NCBI RefSeq assembly: GCF_047638075.1
Contig: NZ_JBLJBV010000041.1
Location: 1-64,000, forward strand
Source of the DNA: UBA6197 sp047638075
Lineage (GTDB): Bacteria > Pseudomonadota > Alphaproteobacteria > Rhodobacterales > Rhodobacteraceae
Direction: 5' to 3'
DNA length: 64,000 bases
Positions 1-7,983 of the stretch are shown one piece after another. The first letter of the stretch is position 1, and each line of letters opens with the position of its first letter. Position numbers and translations under genes: made by a program. Below the pieces are notes generated by a model. It was not told the DNA's origin. It saw only the letters and a program-made list of their open reading frames with translations, and searched no databases.

Positions 1-2
1 CC

Positions 3-620
3 ATATCCGCAGACCTTGCGCCGTTTTATGGCAGCCGGTTCATTCATACCCACACGATGCGCAATGCGGCCGCGGCGATGACGCTTGAACATCTGTTTTA
101 CGGCTTTCATTACTCCAAGGGTGAAACTGCCGGCCTATCGGCACGCCTTGGGCGCGGCTCTGGGATCGGGCCGATGGACCCCGCGTTATTGCCGCTACTG
201 AACACGTCGGCCAACAGCTATTTCAGCCACTGCCTGCATCTGAGCCGCCTGCAAAAAACCGCCGACGTGATGCACGGTGATCTGGCACGACGCTATCTGA
301 CGGTGTGCACCCACGGCTTTTCAACCGGGCGCGAAAAGATGAACTGCGGGCGCTGCTATAAATGTGCCCGCGCCCTCTTTTATGCCGATAGCGCCGGACT
401 GCTGGACGACTATTCCGCCCTGTTCGATCTGGAGGCCTTTCGACGCCATCGCAGCCACCTGCTGCTGCGGTTGCTGCGCAGCTCGGTCGGTGACCGGCGC
501 AACCGAGAGGACCGCGATGCCCTGGCCTATCTTTTTGCGGCTGGGTATCCGCTGCCCGGCTGGTTGCGCCCCTTCAGAAAAATGGTCGGCCAAACCTCGC
601 TGCGCCCTGATAACGCGTAA
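3..620 (+). CDS. C-terminal part of an exopolysaccharide-locus protein with a CxxCxxC motif (5' end outside window)
   Basis: The reading frame is already open at the first bases of the window, so only the C-terminal ~205 residues are present; the internal ATG at 57 is probably not the true start. The visible landmark is NCGRCYKCAR near nt 342-371, a C-x2-C-x2-C cluster like the metal-binding end of QueC-like ATP-pyrophosphatase/deazaguanine-synthase relatives. The rest is basic, with no membrane segment or signal. It ends about 190 nt before a Wzx-type flippase gene, so a role in building or modifying the polysaccharide precursor is plausible. That role is inferred from context only, and the family cannot be fixed without the N-terminus. 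Confidence 0.6.
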   Translation: MSADLAPFYGSRFIHTHTMRNAAAAMTLEHLFYGFHYSKGETAGLSARLGRGSGIGPMDPALLPLLNTSANSYFSHCLHLSRLQKTADVMHGDLARRYLTVCTHGFSTGREKMNCGRCYKCARALFYADSAGLLDDYSALFDLEAFRRHRSHLLLRLLRSSVGDRRNREDRDALAYLFAAGYPLPGWLRPFRKMVGQTSLRPDNA

Positions 621-809
621 AAAGCCACCGCGCCGCCGCCAAAGGGCGGCAAGATCCTGCCCGAAAATCCGGTGCGGCGCGGCCCCGGGTTTGCGCTTGG
701 CGCGCATTGGTGTATGCGCCATGCTGCGGCGACATTCTGCGCGCGACCAAGCATGCGCTACGCCAAGGCCGGGCGAGGCGAAAACCGGGCAACAGTTGGG
801 GTAGCCGCG

Positions 810-2300
810 ATGCCAAGCAACCGTCTTTTCGACCCCCCAGAAGGGTCTTTGCGCAAGACTGTGGGGCGTGGGGCGCTGGTTATTGCGGTATCGCAGGGGG
901 TGCAGATTGCCACGCAAATGGCCTCGGTTCTGGTGCTGTCGCGGCTGTTGGCGCCTGTCGATTTTGGCCTCATGGCGATGTGTGCGCCGGTGATCGCCCT
1001 TCTTGCGATGTTGCAAAATTTCGGGCTGGTTCAGGCGACCGTTCAGAAAAAGAGGCTGACGGCCGCGGATGTGAACTTTCTCTTTTGGGTCAACATGACG
1101 TTCAGTGTGGCCTTGGCGGTTTTCCTGTTGGCACTGTCACCGTTGATCGCGGCTTTTTACGACGAGCCCCGCGTTGGACCGCTGATTGCGGCGATGTCGT
1201 CAACCATCGTGATTTCCGGCTTGGGCGCCCAGCACGGCGCCTTGCTGAACCGGCGGATGGCGTTCGGGCTGCTCGCGTGGCTTAGCGTGGCCGGTGCGGT
1301 CACGACGCTGGGGGTGGCGATTGCCTGGGCCTTGATCAGCCCGTCCTACTGGGCGATTTTTGCGGGGACACTGGCCGGCGCGACAATCGCCACCGCGCTA
1401 AGCTGGGTGTTTTCAGGGTGGTTGCCGGGCCTTCCGGGGCGCGCGCCCGATATGCGCGGCCTGCTGGGGTTCGGGGCGGGGATCACCGGGTTCAACCTGA
1501 CCAATTTCTTTGCGCGCAATCTGGACAACATCATCATCGGTAAGGTCTGGGGCAGTGTCGAGTTGGGCTTTTACGACCGCGCCTACAAGCTGCTGTTGTT
1601 TCCGTTGCGCCAGGTTTCAAACCCGTTGTCGCGGGTGATGATCCCGGCGCTGTCGCGGATGCTGGACGAACCTGACCGCTACCGCCACGCCTATCTGAGG
1701 GTGCTCAACCTATCGCTTTTGCTGATCTTGCCGGGGGTCGCCTGGGCCACCGCCATGGCCGATAGCCTGATCCCTTTCATGCTGGGCGCACAGTGGCAAG
1801 ACAGCGCCCCCATCTTTATGGCGCTTGGCTTTGCCGGGCTGGTGCAGCCGTTGAACAACCCGGCGGGCTGGCTTTTCATCAGTCAGGGGCGGTCAACCGA
1901 ATACATGATCTGGGGGTTTGTCACCGCAGGCTTTGCGATTACGGCCTTTGCGGGCGGCATCTACTGGGGTGCGCTTGGCGTCGCTATTGCCTATGCGATC
2001 AGTGAATATGCCAAAACCGTGCCGCTATGGCGCTACATCTCTCGGCAAGGTCCGATCAGATCGCGCGATATTGCAACGGCCTGCGGCCCGCTGATGGTGG
2101 CGGGGCATTTGTGCCTTGGGGCGGTCTGGCTGCTGCAAGGCCAGATCAGCGGCTCTCCACTAGCAAGGCTGGGCATCAATCTGGCTTTTTCCTACGGCTT
2201 GTTTATGCTGATCCTGCTGGCGTTTAGCGCCGGGCGGGCAACGCTACGCGAAGCCGCCTCCCTTGCCGCCGGGCAACTGCGCAGGGCCCGGCCGGTCTGA
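810..2300 (+). CDS. Wzx/WzxC-type polysaccharide flippase (oligosaccharide flippase family)
   Basis: A 496-residue polytopic inner-membrane protein with about 12-14 hydrophobic segments, typical of MOP-superfamily lipid-linked oligosaccharide flippases (PST family, WzxC/ExoT-like). The frame is open upstream to 672, but the sequence before ATG 810 is Arg/Ala-rich and does not look like a protein N-terminus, so the start was placed at MPSNRLFDPPEG. The N-terminal part carries the SQGVQIATQMASVLVLSRLL segment typical of the family. It would move the undecaprenyl-linked repeat unit made by the ExoY/A/L/M/O homologues to the periplasmic face. It is followed after 32 nt by the phosphoribosyltransferase-HAD gene on the same strand. 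Family assignment is firm; the exact substrate is not known. Confidence 0.88.
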   Translation: MPSNRLFDPPEGSLRKTVGRGALVIAVSQGVQIATQMASVLVLSRLLAPVDFGLMAMCAPVIALLAMLQNFGLVQATVQKKRLTAADVNFLFWVNMTFSVALAVFLLALSPLIAAFYDEPRVGPLIAAMSSTIVISGLGAQHGALLNRRMAFGLLAWLSVAGAVTTLGVAIAWALISPSYWAIFAGTLAGATIATALSWVFSGWLPGLPGRAPDMRGLLGFGAGITGFNLTNFFARNLDNIIIGKVWGSVELGFYDRAYKLLLFPLRQVSNPLSRVMIPALSRMLDEPDRYRHAYLRVLNLSLLLILPGVAWATAMADSLIPFMLGAQWQDSAPIFMALGFAGLVQPLNNPAGWLFISQGRSTEYMIWGFVTAGFAITAFAGGIYWGALGVAIAYAISEYAKTVPLWRYISRQGPIRSRDIATACGPLMVAGHLCLGAVWLLQGQISGSPLARLGINLAFSYGLFMLILLAFSAGRATLREAASLAAGQLRRARPV

Positions 2301-2332
2301 ACGCCGCCCGCGCGATATGAGGAAAACGACTG

Positions 2333-3313
2333 ATGCAGTTTCGCTCCATCGCTGACATGAACGACACAATCGTGAAGGCGATGCGCCGCCTGCCGCACGA
2401 TCTGGATCTGGTGGTAGGCGTCCCCAGAAGCGGGATGATCGCGGCGCAGTTTGTCGCCTTGTTGGGGAATATCCGCCTGACGGATCTGGATAGCTACCTT
2501 GCCGGGCGCATCTATTCCTCGGGCAAGACAAAGGCGACCGGCATGCGCCCTGAAACCGAAGGCAGGCGGCGGGTGCTGGTGATTGATGACAGCATCAACG
2601 GCGGCACCGCAATGAAAGAGGCCAAGGCCCGCGTTGCGGCCGCCGGTCTGAAGGACGACGTGATCTTTGCCGCCGTATACGGGTCAAAACCCCACCACCC
2701 CGAGGCGGATCTGGTGTTTGAAACCGTGCCCTGGCCGCGCCTGTTTCAGTGGAATTTCATGCACCATAAATTCCTGAAAGACAGCTGCATCGACATTGAC
2801 GGGGTCCTGTGCCACGACCCTACCGCCGCAGAAAACGACGATGGCGCCGCCTATCTGCACTTTTTGGCGACAGCGCGCCCGCTCTACCGGATGACCCGCC
2901 CTTTGGGCACGCTTGTGACCAGCCGATTGGAAAGATACCGCCCCCAGACCGAAAGCTGGCTGGCCGCGCAGGGGGTGCGCTATGACCGCCTGGTCATGCT
3001 GGACCTGCCCAGCAAGGCCGCGCGCCAACGCCTTGCCGCGCATGGCAGTTTCAAGGGCGAATACTACCGCGACAGCGACGCCATCCTGTTTATCGAAAGC
3101 GAAAACCGTCAGGCCCTGCGCATTGCCGAAATCGCGGGCAAGCCGGTCCTGTGCCTGCAAACCAACCGGATGATCACGCCCTCCAACGCCGCCGCGACAA
3201 ACAGGTTGCTGCGCAACGAGGCGCGGCCCGCGCGCCGGCTGCTCAAAAAGGCCGCCTATGCCCTTTTGGGCGCGGAACGTGTCGCCCTGCTTAAACAGCG
3301 TCTGCGCGGGTAA
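2333..3313 (+). CDS. Phosphoribosyltransferase-HAD-like fusion protein in the polysaccharide locus
   Basis: A 326-residue soluble protein. Residues ~1-130 form a type I phosphoribosyltransferase domain: GVPRSGMIAAQF at ~29-40 resembles the PPi-loop region, and VLVIDDSINGGTAMKEA at ~81-97 is the PRPP-binding motif. Residues ~150-290 begin with DIDGVLC (~154-160), a HAD-type nucleophile motif, with TLVTSR further on as a possible motif II. The N-terminal half could bind PRPP and the C-terminal half could be a phosphatase. The reaction is unknown. ATG 2333 has GAGGAAAA a few bases upstream. Its 3' end overlaps the convergent glycosyltransferase gene by 23 nt. Domain calls rest on visible motifs; a role in sugar-nucleotide or lipid-carrier chemistry is inference. 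Confidence 0.75.
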   Translation: MQFRSIADMNDTIVKAMRRLPHDLDLVVGVPRSGMIAAQFVALLGNIRLTDLDSYLAGRIYSSGKTKATGMRPETEGRRRVLVIDDSINGGTAMKEAKARVAAAGLKDDVIFAAVYGSKPHHPEADLVFETVPWPRLFQWNFMHHKFLKDSCIDIDGVLCHDPTAAENDDGAAYLHFLATARPLYRMTRPLGTLVTSRLERYRPQTESWLAAQGVRYDRLVMLDLPSKAARQRLAAHGSFKGEYYRDSDAILFIESENRQALRIAEIAGKPVLCLQTNRMITPSNAAATNRLLRNEARPARRLLKKAAYALLGAERVALLKQRLRG

Positions 3314-4388
3314 TCGGCGGGTTGGGCTGTGCCGCATCCGCCGCATCCCTTAGCACGCCAATCAAGGTTTCAATCTGGTGGTCAGGGTCGATCTCGGCCC
3401 GCCGGGAATAGGCGCGCGCGGCATCCGAAAGCGCGGCGTAATGGTCCGGGTCATCCCAAAGCTTGCGCAGGGCGCCAACCCAATCGTCAACGGGTGCGCC
3501 AATATCCAGAACCGTGCCGCCGGGGCCGATGGCCTCTGGCAGGCCGCCCTGACGTGACCCCAGAACGGGAATCGCGCTGAAATGCGCCTCGGTTGCGACA
3601 CGGCCCCAGGCCTCTTCCCAGATGCTGGGCGCCAGCAGCACCTTTGCCTTGCCATAGATCGACTTCATGTCATTGGTGCGCGGGCGCAGTGTGACGTTCG
3701 GCGTCTGCGTAATGCGGTTGGTGATCCAGGCGCGCAGCTCATCGTCGATACGCCAGCTTTCGCAAAAGGTGAAGGGGATGTCGGGGCAGCGCTGCGCGAT
3801 GTCAAACGCCAGATCGCGCCCCTTGACCGGATAGGGGTTGATGAAGGTCACGTTTTCGCGCGTGGTCTGCGTTTGATACTGCGACGCCTCTACCAGCGGC
3901 GGAATGATGGTCGATGTCACCCCGAATTCGCGGTTGTATTTCGCCGCCGTGAAGGCCGAATTGGCAATATACCGGGCGTCGGTCAGGTCCACCGGGTTAC
4001 CGCCAAGGTCGGCAAATTCCACATGCCGGAAATAAAGCACCACCGGCACGCCCGCAGATTCAAGGCTTTTGGCGATTTTCATCGTTTCGCCGCTTTGCAC
4101 CACGGCCACATCGGGGCGGAACCGCTTGGCAACCTCTGTCGCATCGGTCGGATCCCACGCGCGATAAACCGGCAGGCCAAGACCTCGGTCACACGAAAAC
4201 CGGGTGCGCCCGACCCGGCGTTTTATGCGCGACCCGAATTCCGTCCAGCCGCCCCCGATCAGGCGGCTCATCACCGCCACCTCATGCCCCCGCGCCATAA
4301 GCGCCCCGGCAAGCTGCATGGTGCTGGACTGCACCCCCCCCGAGTTTTGCGGCAGGAATGCCTTGCCGGACGTAAAAAGGATACGCAT
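3291..4388 (-). CDS. Glycosyltransferase family 4 (GT-B fold), downstream copy of a tandem pair
   Basis: A 365-residue cytoplasmic GT4-type transferase. The N-terminus MRILFTSGKAFLPQNSGGVQ is the Gly-rich acceptor-side loop. The C-terminal donor-binding signature is WEEAWGRVATEAHFSAIPVL followed by GSRQGGLPEAIG, corresponding to the family's E-x7-E region. It starts one base after the stop of the neighbouring GT4 gene (TGA-C-ATG), implying translational coupling. The two proteins are alike along their whole length (NVTFINP, RCPDIPF, NVTL, GGLPEAIGPGG), so they arose by tandem duplication. The donor sugar is not predictable. It probably adds a residue in the exopolysaccharide repeat unit. Confidence 0.85.
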   Translation of the reverse strand: MRILFTSGKAFLPQNSGGVQSSTMQLAGALMARGHEVAVMSRLIGGGWTEFGSRIKRRVGRTRFSCDRGLGLPVYRAWDPTDATEVAKRFRPDVAVVQSGETMKIAKSLESAGVPVVLYFRHVEFADLGGNPVDLTDARYIANSAFTAAKYNREFGVTSTIIPPLVEASQYQTQTTRENVTFINPYPVKGRDLAFDIAQRCPDIPFTFCESWRIDDELRAWITNRITQTPNVTLRPRTNDMKSIYGKAKVLLAPSIWEEAWGRVATEAHFSAIPVLGSRQGGLPEAIGPGGTVLDIGAPVDDWVGALRKLWDDPDHYAALSDAARAYSRRAEIDPDHQIETLIGVLRDAADAAQPNPPITRADAV

Positions 4389-4389
4389 G

Positions 4390-5472
4390 TCAGGGCCTTT
4401 CAGGTTGGGCGCGCGCCCCGATGATCTTGATCAACGCGGCAATCTGCGCGTCGCTGTCCATTTCGGGGCGCATCGCATAATTGCGCGCGGCGGCTGAAAC
4501 CGCGTCGTAATGGGCGCGGTCGGTCCAAAGCCGCGTGATCGCGGCGACCCACGGCTCAATCGGGCCGTCGGGGTCCAGGATAACACCGCCGGGGCCGATT
4601 GCTTCGGGCAGACCGCCGCGATTGCTGCCCACGACCGGGATCCCGCTGACATGCGCCTCGGCGGCGATACGGCCAAACGCCTCATTCCAGCGGCTGGGGG
4701 CAAGGATGATCGCGGCCTCGGCATAGACCGGGCGCATATCGCGCACCGGACCTTGCAGGGTGACATTGGGCAGGGCACCAACAGCCGCCCGCAACGCCGC
4801 ATCATCATCAGGCGACAGCTTCCACGCCTTGATAAAGACAAAGGGTATGTCGGGGCAGCGTTTGGCAATGGCCAGCGCCACATCAACCCCCTTGTGCGCG
4901 TGCGGGTTTATGAACGTCACATTCCCACGCGAAGATGCGACCCTGTAGCGCCCCGGTTCGATCATTGGCAGGATGACGTCGGCCTCTATCCCGTCGCTAT
5001 GCGCGAAATGCCGGGCGGTGAACTGCGAATTCGCAATGAACCGCGTTCCCGCCAGATCCTTGAGGGTGCCGCCCAGATCGTCGTATTCGACATTGCGCAG
5101 ATAAATGAAGGTCCGCACCCTGTCACGGTCAATGGCGCGGGCCAGACGCGCCGGAAACCCCGACTGAAAAATAGCGACATCCGCCCCGAAATCGCGCACC
5201 GCGGCGGCGGCGGCGGTTTGTGCAAACCAGGCGCGGTAGACCGGATACCCCATCGTATCATCCCGCACGAAAGGCCGCCCCAGCTTTAGGCCGATACGCG
5301 CGCGCAGACCGGTCCAGCCCTCGCCCGTCAGGCCCGCCAGCACCGCAACCGGATACCCAAGGCCGCGCAGTCGCGTGACAAGTTCGTGGGTGCTGGACTG
5401 CGCGCCGCCATGAAGCTGCGGCAGATAGGGGTGCGCACTGCCAAACAGGATGCGGGTTGGCCCGGCCGCCAT
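4390..5472 (-). CDS. Glycosyltransferase family 4 (GT-B fold), upstream copy of a tandem pair
   Basis: A 360-residue GT4-type transferase, first gene of a two-gene minus-strand operon. The frame is open to 5610, but ATG 5472 (MAAGPTRILFGSAHPYLPQ) was chosen because AAGGGGG lies about 8 nt upstream and because it aligns with the start of its paralogue. The N-terminal HGGAQSSTHEL and C-terminal RWNEAFGRIAAEAHVSGIPV plus GGLPEAIGPGG mark the acceptor loop and the donor-nucleotide site. It acts in the cytoplasm on the growing lipid-linked oligosaccharide (family knowledge); donor and linkage are unknown. Two transferases that have diverged after duplication may add two related sugars. Confidence 0.85.
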   Translation of the reverse strand: MAAGPTRILFGSAHPYLPQLHGGAQSSTHELVTRLRGLGYPVAVLAGLTGEGWTGLRARIGLKLGRPFVRDDTMGYPVYRAWFAQTAAAAAVRDFGADVAIFQSGFPARLARAIDRDRVRTFIYLRNVEYDDLGGTLKDLAGTRFIANSQFTARHFAHSDGIEADVILPMIEPGRYRVASSRGNVTFINPHAHKGVDVALAIAKRCPDIPFVFIKAWKLSPDDDAALRAAVGALPNVTLQGPVRDMRPVYAEAAIILAPSRWNEAFGRIAAEAHVSGIPVVGSNRGGLPEAIGPGGVILDPDGPIEPWVAAITRLWTDRAHYDAVSAAARNYAMRPEMDSDAQIAALIKIIGARAQPERP

Positions 5473-5966
5473 CAGATCAACCCCCTTGTGCCGCAACGCC
5501 ACCAACCAAACAGCCATACCGGCCGGTTTCAAGGCCGGGTCCGGGCAGGCCGCTGCAAAACGATCTGAAATCAGCCGGGTTTGGCATGTATCTGCCGATC
5601 GGATTTTCAAAAAGGCAATTTACCGCCGCACCGCAGAACCACCGCCCGCTAGATCTGCACAAAAGCCCGTTCCAGATGTTAGTCTTTGACAGTGGGAACG
5701 AAATTGGCGCGATTCTTTGGGCGGTTCAACCTAACACTAAGGTTGATTGCCAAAATGCCCAAGGAAGTCATACTTGGCCGATTATTATTTCGATCTGCGC
5801 ATACCGCGCTGAAATCTTGCCGGTTTGGCGGGTTGTTGATGTGTGGTGTTCGCGACTAACGGCAAAAATTCGCTCTAGATCGTAGGGTGGACTGGAATTG
5901 CTACCGCAAGGACGCATCCTTGGCGGTCCGGGTGTGATGTGGGTTTATAAAGAGGAATGGATTTTC
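5473..5966. promoter_or_regulatory. Divergent intergenic region between the GT4 pair and exoY
   Basis: 494 bp without a convincing gene, more AT-rich than the flanks in its middle part (~5690-5880). It must carry the promoters for both the minus-strand GT4 pair and the plus-strand exoY-exoF pair. An imperfect stem-loop lies at 5904-5926 (CCGCAAGGA, loop CGCA, TCCTTGGCGG), about 40 nt ahead of the exoY start. It would sit in the 5' leader if transcription starts upstream of 5904. The exoY ribosome site AGAGGAA is at 5951-5957. No clear sigma-70 pair was identified. Confidence 0.45.
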
Positions 5967-6680
5967 ATGGGTCATAGAACTGTGCGTCTTTTGACAGCCT
6001 CTGCGGTCACGCGCGATCAATTCAGGCCCAGTGGCGTAAAAGCCAGCCGCCGCCGCGTGGAAAAGGCGGCCGGCTCACAACTGAAAAGAATTCTTGATAT
6101 TACGGGGGCCAGCCTTGCAATCATCGCGCTATCGCCGCTGCTGATCTGTGTTGCGCTGATGGTCTGGGTTACCTCGCCTGGGCCGGTATTTTACGGCCAT
6201 CAACGCATTGGTCAGGGGGGCCGCCCCTTCAAATGCTGGAAGTTCAGGTCGATGATCCTTGATTCTGAGCGCGCGCTTGCCCGCCATCTGGCCAATTCGC
6301 CCACCGCGCGCCAAGAATGGCACGAGACCCGCAAACTGCGCGATGATCCGCGGATCACCTCGATCGGGCAAACCCTGCGCGCGACAAGCCTTGATGAGCT
6401 GCCGCAGCTTTTCAACGTTCTGCTGGGCGACATGAGCCTTGTCGGGCCGCGCCCCGTGGTCAAGGATGAACTGGCGCTATATGGCCGGTCTGCGCGCTAT
6501 TACCTTAGGGCGCGCCCCGGCATAACCGGCCTGTGGCAGGTCAGTGGCCGCAGTGAAACGGCCTATTCGCGGCGTGTCGCGCTGGATCGGGCCTATGTGA
6601 AAAACGCGGGGTTCTTGATGGATCTTTCCATCCTGCTGCGCACCGTCCCTGTTGTTCTCAAGGCGCGCGGCTCTTGGTGA
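5967..6680 (+). CDS. exoY: ExoY-like undecaprenyl-phosphate sugar-1-phosphate transferase
   Basis: A 237-residue member of the bacterial sugar transferase family (polyprenyl-P hexose-1-P transferase, WbaP C-terminal/ExoY type). It loads the first sugar phosphate onto undecaprenyl phosphate at the inner membrane and so starts the repeat unit. One membrane segment lies at ~residues 30-58 (LAIIALSPLLICVALMVW). The family motifs are all present: FYGHQRIGQGG with FKCWKFRSM, then SLDELPQLFNVLLGDMSLVG and RPGITGLWQVSGRS. Length matches ExoY (about 226 aa). ATG 5967 was chosen over upstream starts because AGAGGAA is 9 nt away. It overlaps exoF by a GTGA quadruplet. Galactose versus glucose as the first sugar cannot be decided. 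Confidence 0.92.
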   Translation: MGHRTVRLLTASAVTRDQFRPSGVKASRRRVEKAAGSQLKRILDITGASLAIIALSPLLICVALMVWVTSPGPVFYGHQRIGQGGRPFKCWKFRSMILDSERALARHLANSPTARQEWHETRKLRDDPRITSIGQTLRATSLDELPQLFNVLLGDMSLVGPRPVVKDELALYGRSARYYLRARPGITGLWQVSGRSETAYSRRVALDRAYVKNAGFLMDLSILLRTVPVVLKARGSW

Positions 6681-7981
6681 CAGGGCGGCTGGACATCGAA
6701 GGTTGGCTTGGTTTTTGCCGCACCCTCATGGTGGGCGCGCTGCTGACGGTTGCCGCGGTGGGCCACGCCCACGCGCAGGAATTTCGGCTGGCCCCGCTGG
6801 ATCAGGTCAGCCTGCGGGTGCTTGACTGGAACCCGATCGAGGAAACGGTGCGCGGCTGGACCGATATTTCCGGTCAATACCACGTCGATGAGGCCGGGCG
6901 GTTGAACATCCCCTTCGTCGGGATGATTGACGCCAACGGCAAGACGCTGGATGAGGTCGGCAACCAGATTTCGCAGGCGCTGCGCGACCATTTTGCCCTT
7001 GCCGAGGCGCCCGATGCAACGCTTGATTTCATTGGCGTGCGCACGGTTGTGGTGGGTGGATATGTGCGCAACCCCGGCGCTGTCGAGTTTCGCGCAGGGA
7101 TGACGGTGCGGCACGCGCTGGCGCTGGCAGGCGGGCTGCAAGAGGTGTTGAACCCGGGCACCACCGCCTTTCGCGACTATATCACCAATCAGGGCCAGTT
7201 GCGGGTCTTGCTGGACCGCAACCGACGCCAGCATGCCATGCTTGCCCGCCTTGCCGCTGAACGCGATGAGTCCAAAGACATCACCGTGCCGCCTGATCTT
7301 TCAAACCCGGATGGCCTTGCGCTGATTGCGGAACAGACAGAAATCATGCAGCGCCGTCGCGCGCGCCTTGCCTCGGAACGCGAGGCACTGGGCGAACAGA
7401 CCGACCTGCTTGAGGCAGAGATTGCCGCGCTTAGCCAAAAGACCGCCGCACTGGAACGGCAGCGCGTTCTGGCCGAGGAATCGCGCGAAAGCGCCCGCAG
7501 CCTTGCCGACCGCGGGCTGATCAACAGTGACCGGTTGTTCAACGCCGAAACCCGGCTCATATCGCTTGAAAACCAGCTTTTGGATACCTCGACCGCAATT
7601 TTGCGCGCGCGGCAGGGCGTTTCCGCGAACAAGCGCGAACTGGAAGAATTCGTGTCGGGCCGGATGTCGGACGTGATCGACCAGATCCAGACGGTCACCG
7701 CCGAGGCCGCCGAAACCCGCGAACGGATCTCGACGACGCTGCATCTTGTTGATGACGGCGCCGATCAGTTGGCCCTGCAAGAGGGCGCGCGCCTGACGGA
7801 TGAACAGATCATTCCAGACCCGGTGGTGACGCTTTACCGCCCCGGGCCGGAGGGTGTTGAGACGCTTGCCGCCGGTCTTGATGCGGTTGTGCAACCCGGC
7901 GATCTGGTCGATGTGCAGATCAGCGACGGACCGCGCCGCGCCCAAGGCCGCGCGCGTGTGGCACCCAACCCGGCGAACTAG
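6677..7981 (+). CDS. exoF: ExoF-like polysaccharide export protein (PES/SLBB domains plus coiled coil)
   Basis: A 434-residue exported protein. GTG 6677 overlaps the exoY stop in a GTGA quadruplet. A signal-like segment (LMVGALLTVAAVGHAHAQ) ends near residue 35. It is followed by a polysaccharide-export domain (LDQVSLRVLDWNP to about residue 125), an SLBB-like stretch beginning VVVGGYVRNPGAVEF, and a long Glu/Arg/Leu-rich coiled coil at ~200-370. That architecture is the rhizobial ExoF type rather than the lipoprotein Wza type, since no lipobox is visible. ExoF acts with ExoY and the ExoP co-polymerase in periplasmic/outer-membrane export. An alternative start at ATG 6728 would give a shorter signal peptide. 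Confidence 0.85.
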   Translation: MTGRLDIEGWLGFCRTLMVGALLTVAAVGHAHAQEFRLAPLDQVSLRVLDWNPIEETVRGWTDISGQYHVDEAGRLNIPFVGMIDANGKTLDEVGNQISQALRDHFALAEAPDATLDFIGVRTVVVGGYVRNPGAVEFRAGMTVRHALALAGGLQEVLNPGTTAFRDYITNQGQLRVLLDRNRRQHAMLARLAAERDESKDITVPPDLSNPDGLALIAEQTEIMQRRRARLASEREALGEQTDLLEAEIAALSQKTAALERQRVLAEESRESARSLADRGLINSDRLFNAETRLISLENQLLDTSTAILRARQGVSANKRELEEFVSGRMSDVIDQIQTVTAEAAETRERISTTLHLVDDGADQLALQEGARLTDEQIIPDPVVTLYRPGPEGVETLAAGLDAVVQPGDLVDVQISDGPRRAQGRARVAPNPAN

Positions 7982-7983
7982 GT

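Noticed and set aside
3582..4424. 280-codon plus-strand frame
   Set aside because: Antisense to a complete GT4 gene; composition is typical of a shadow frame.
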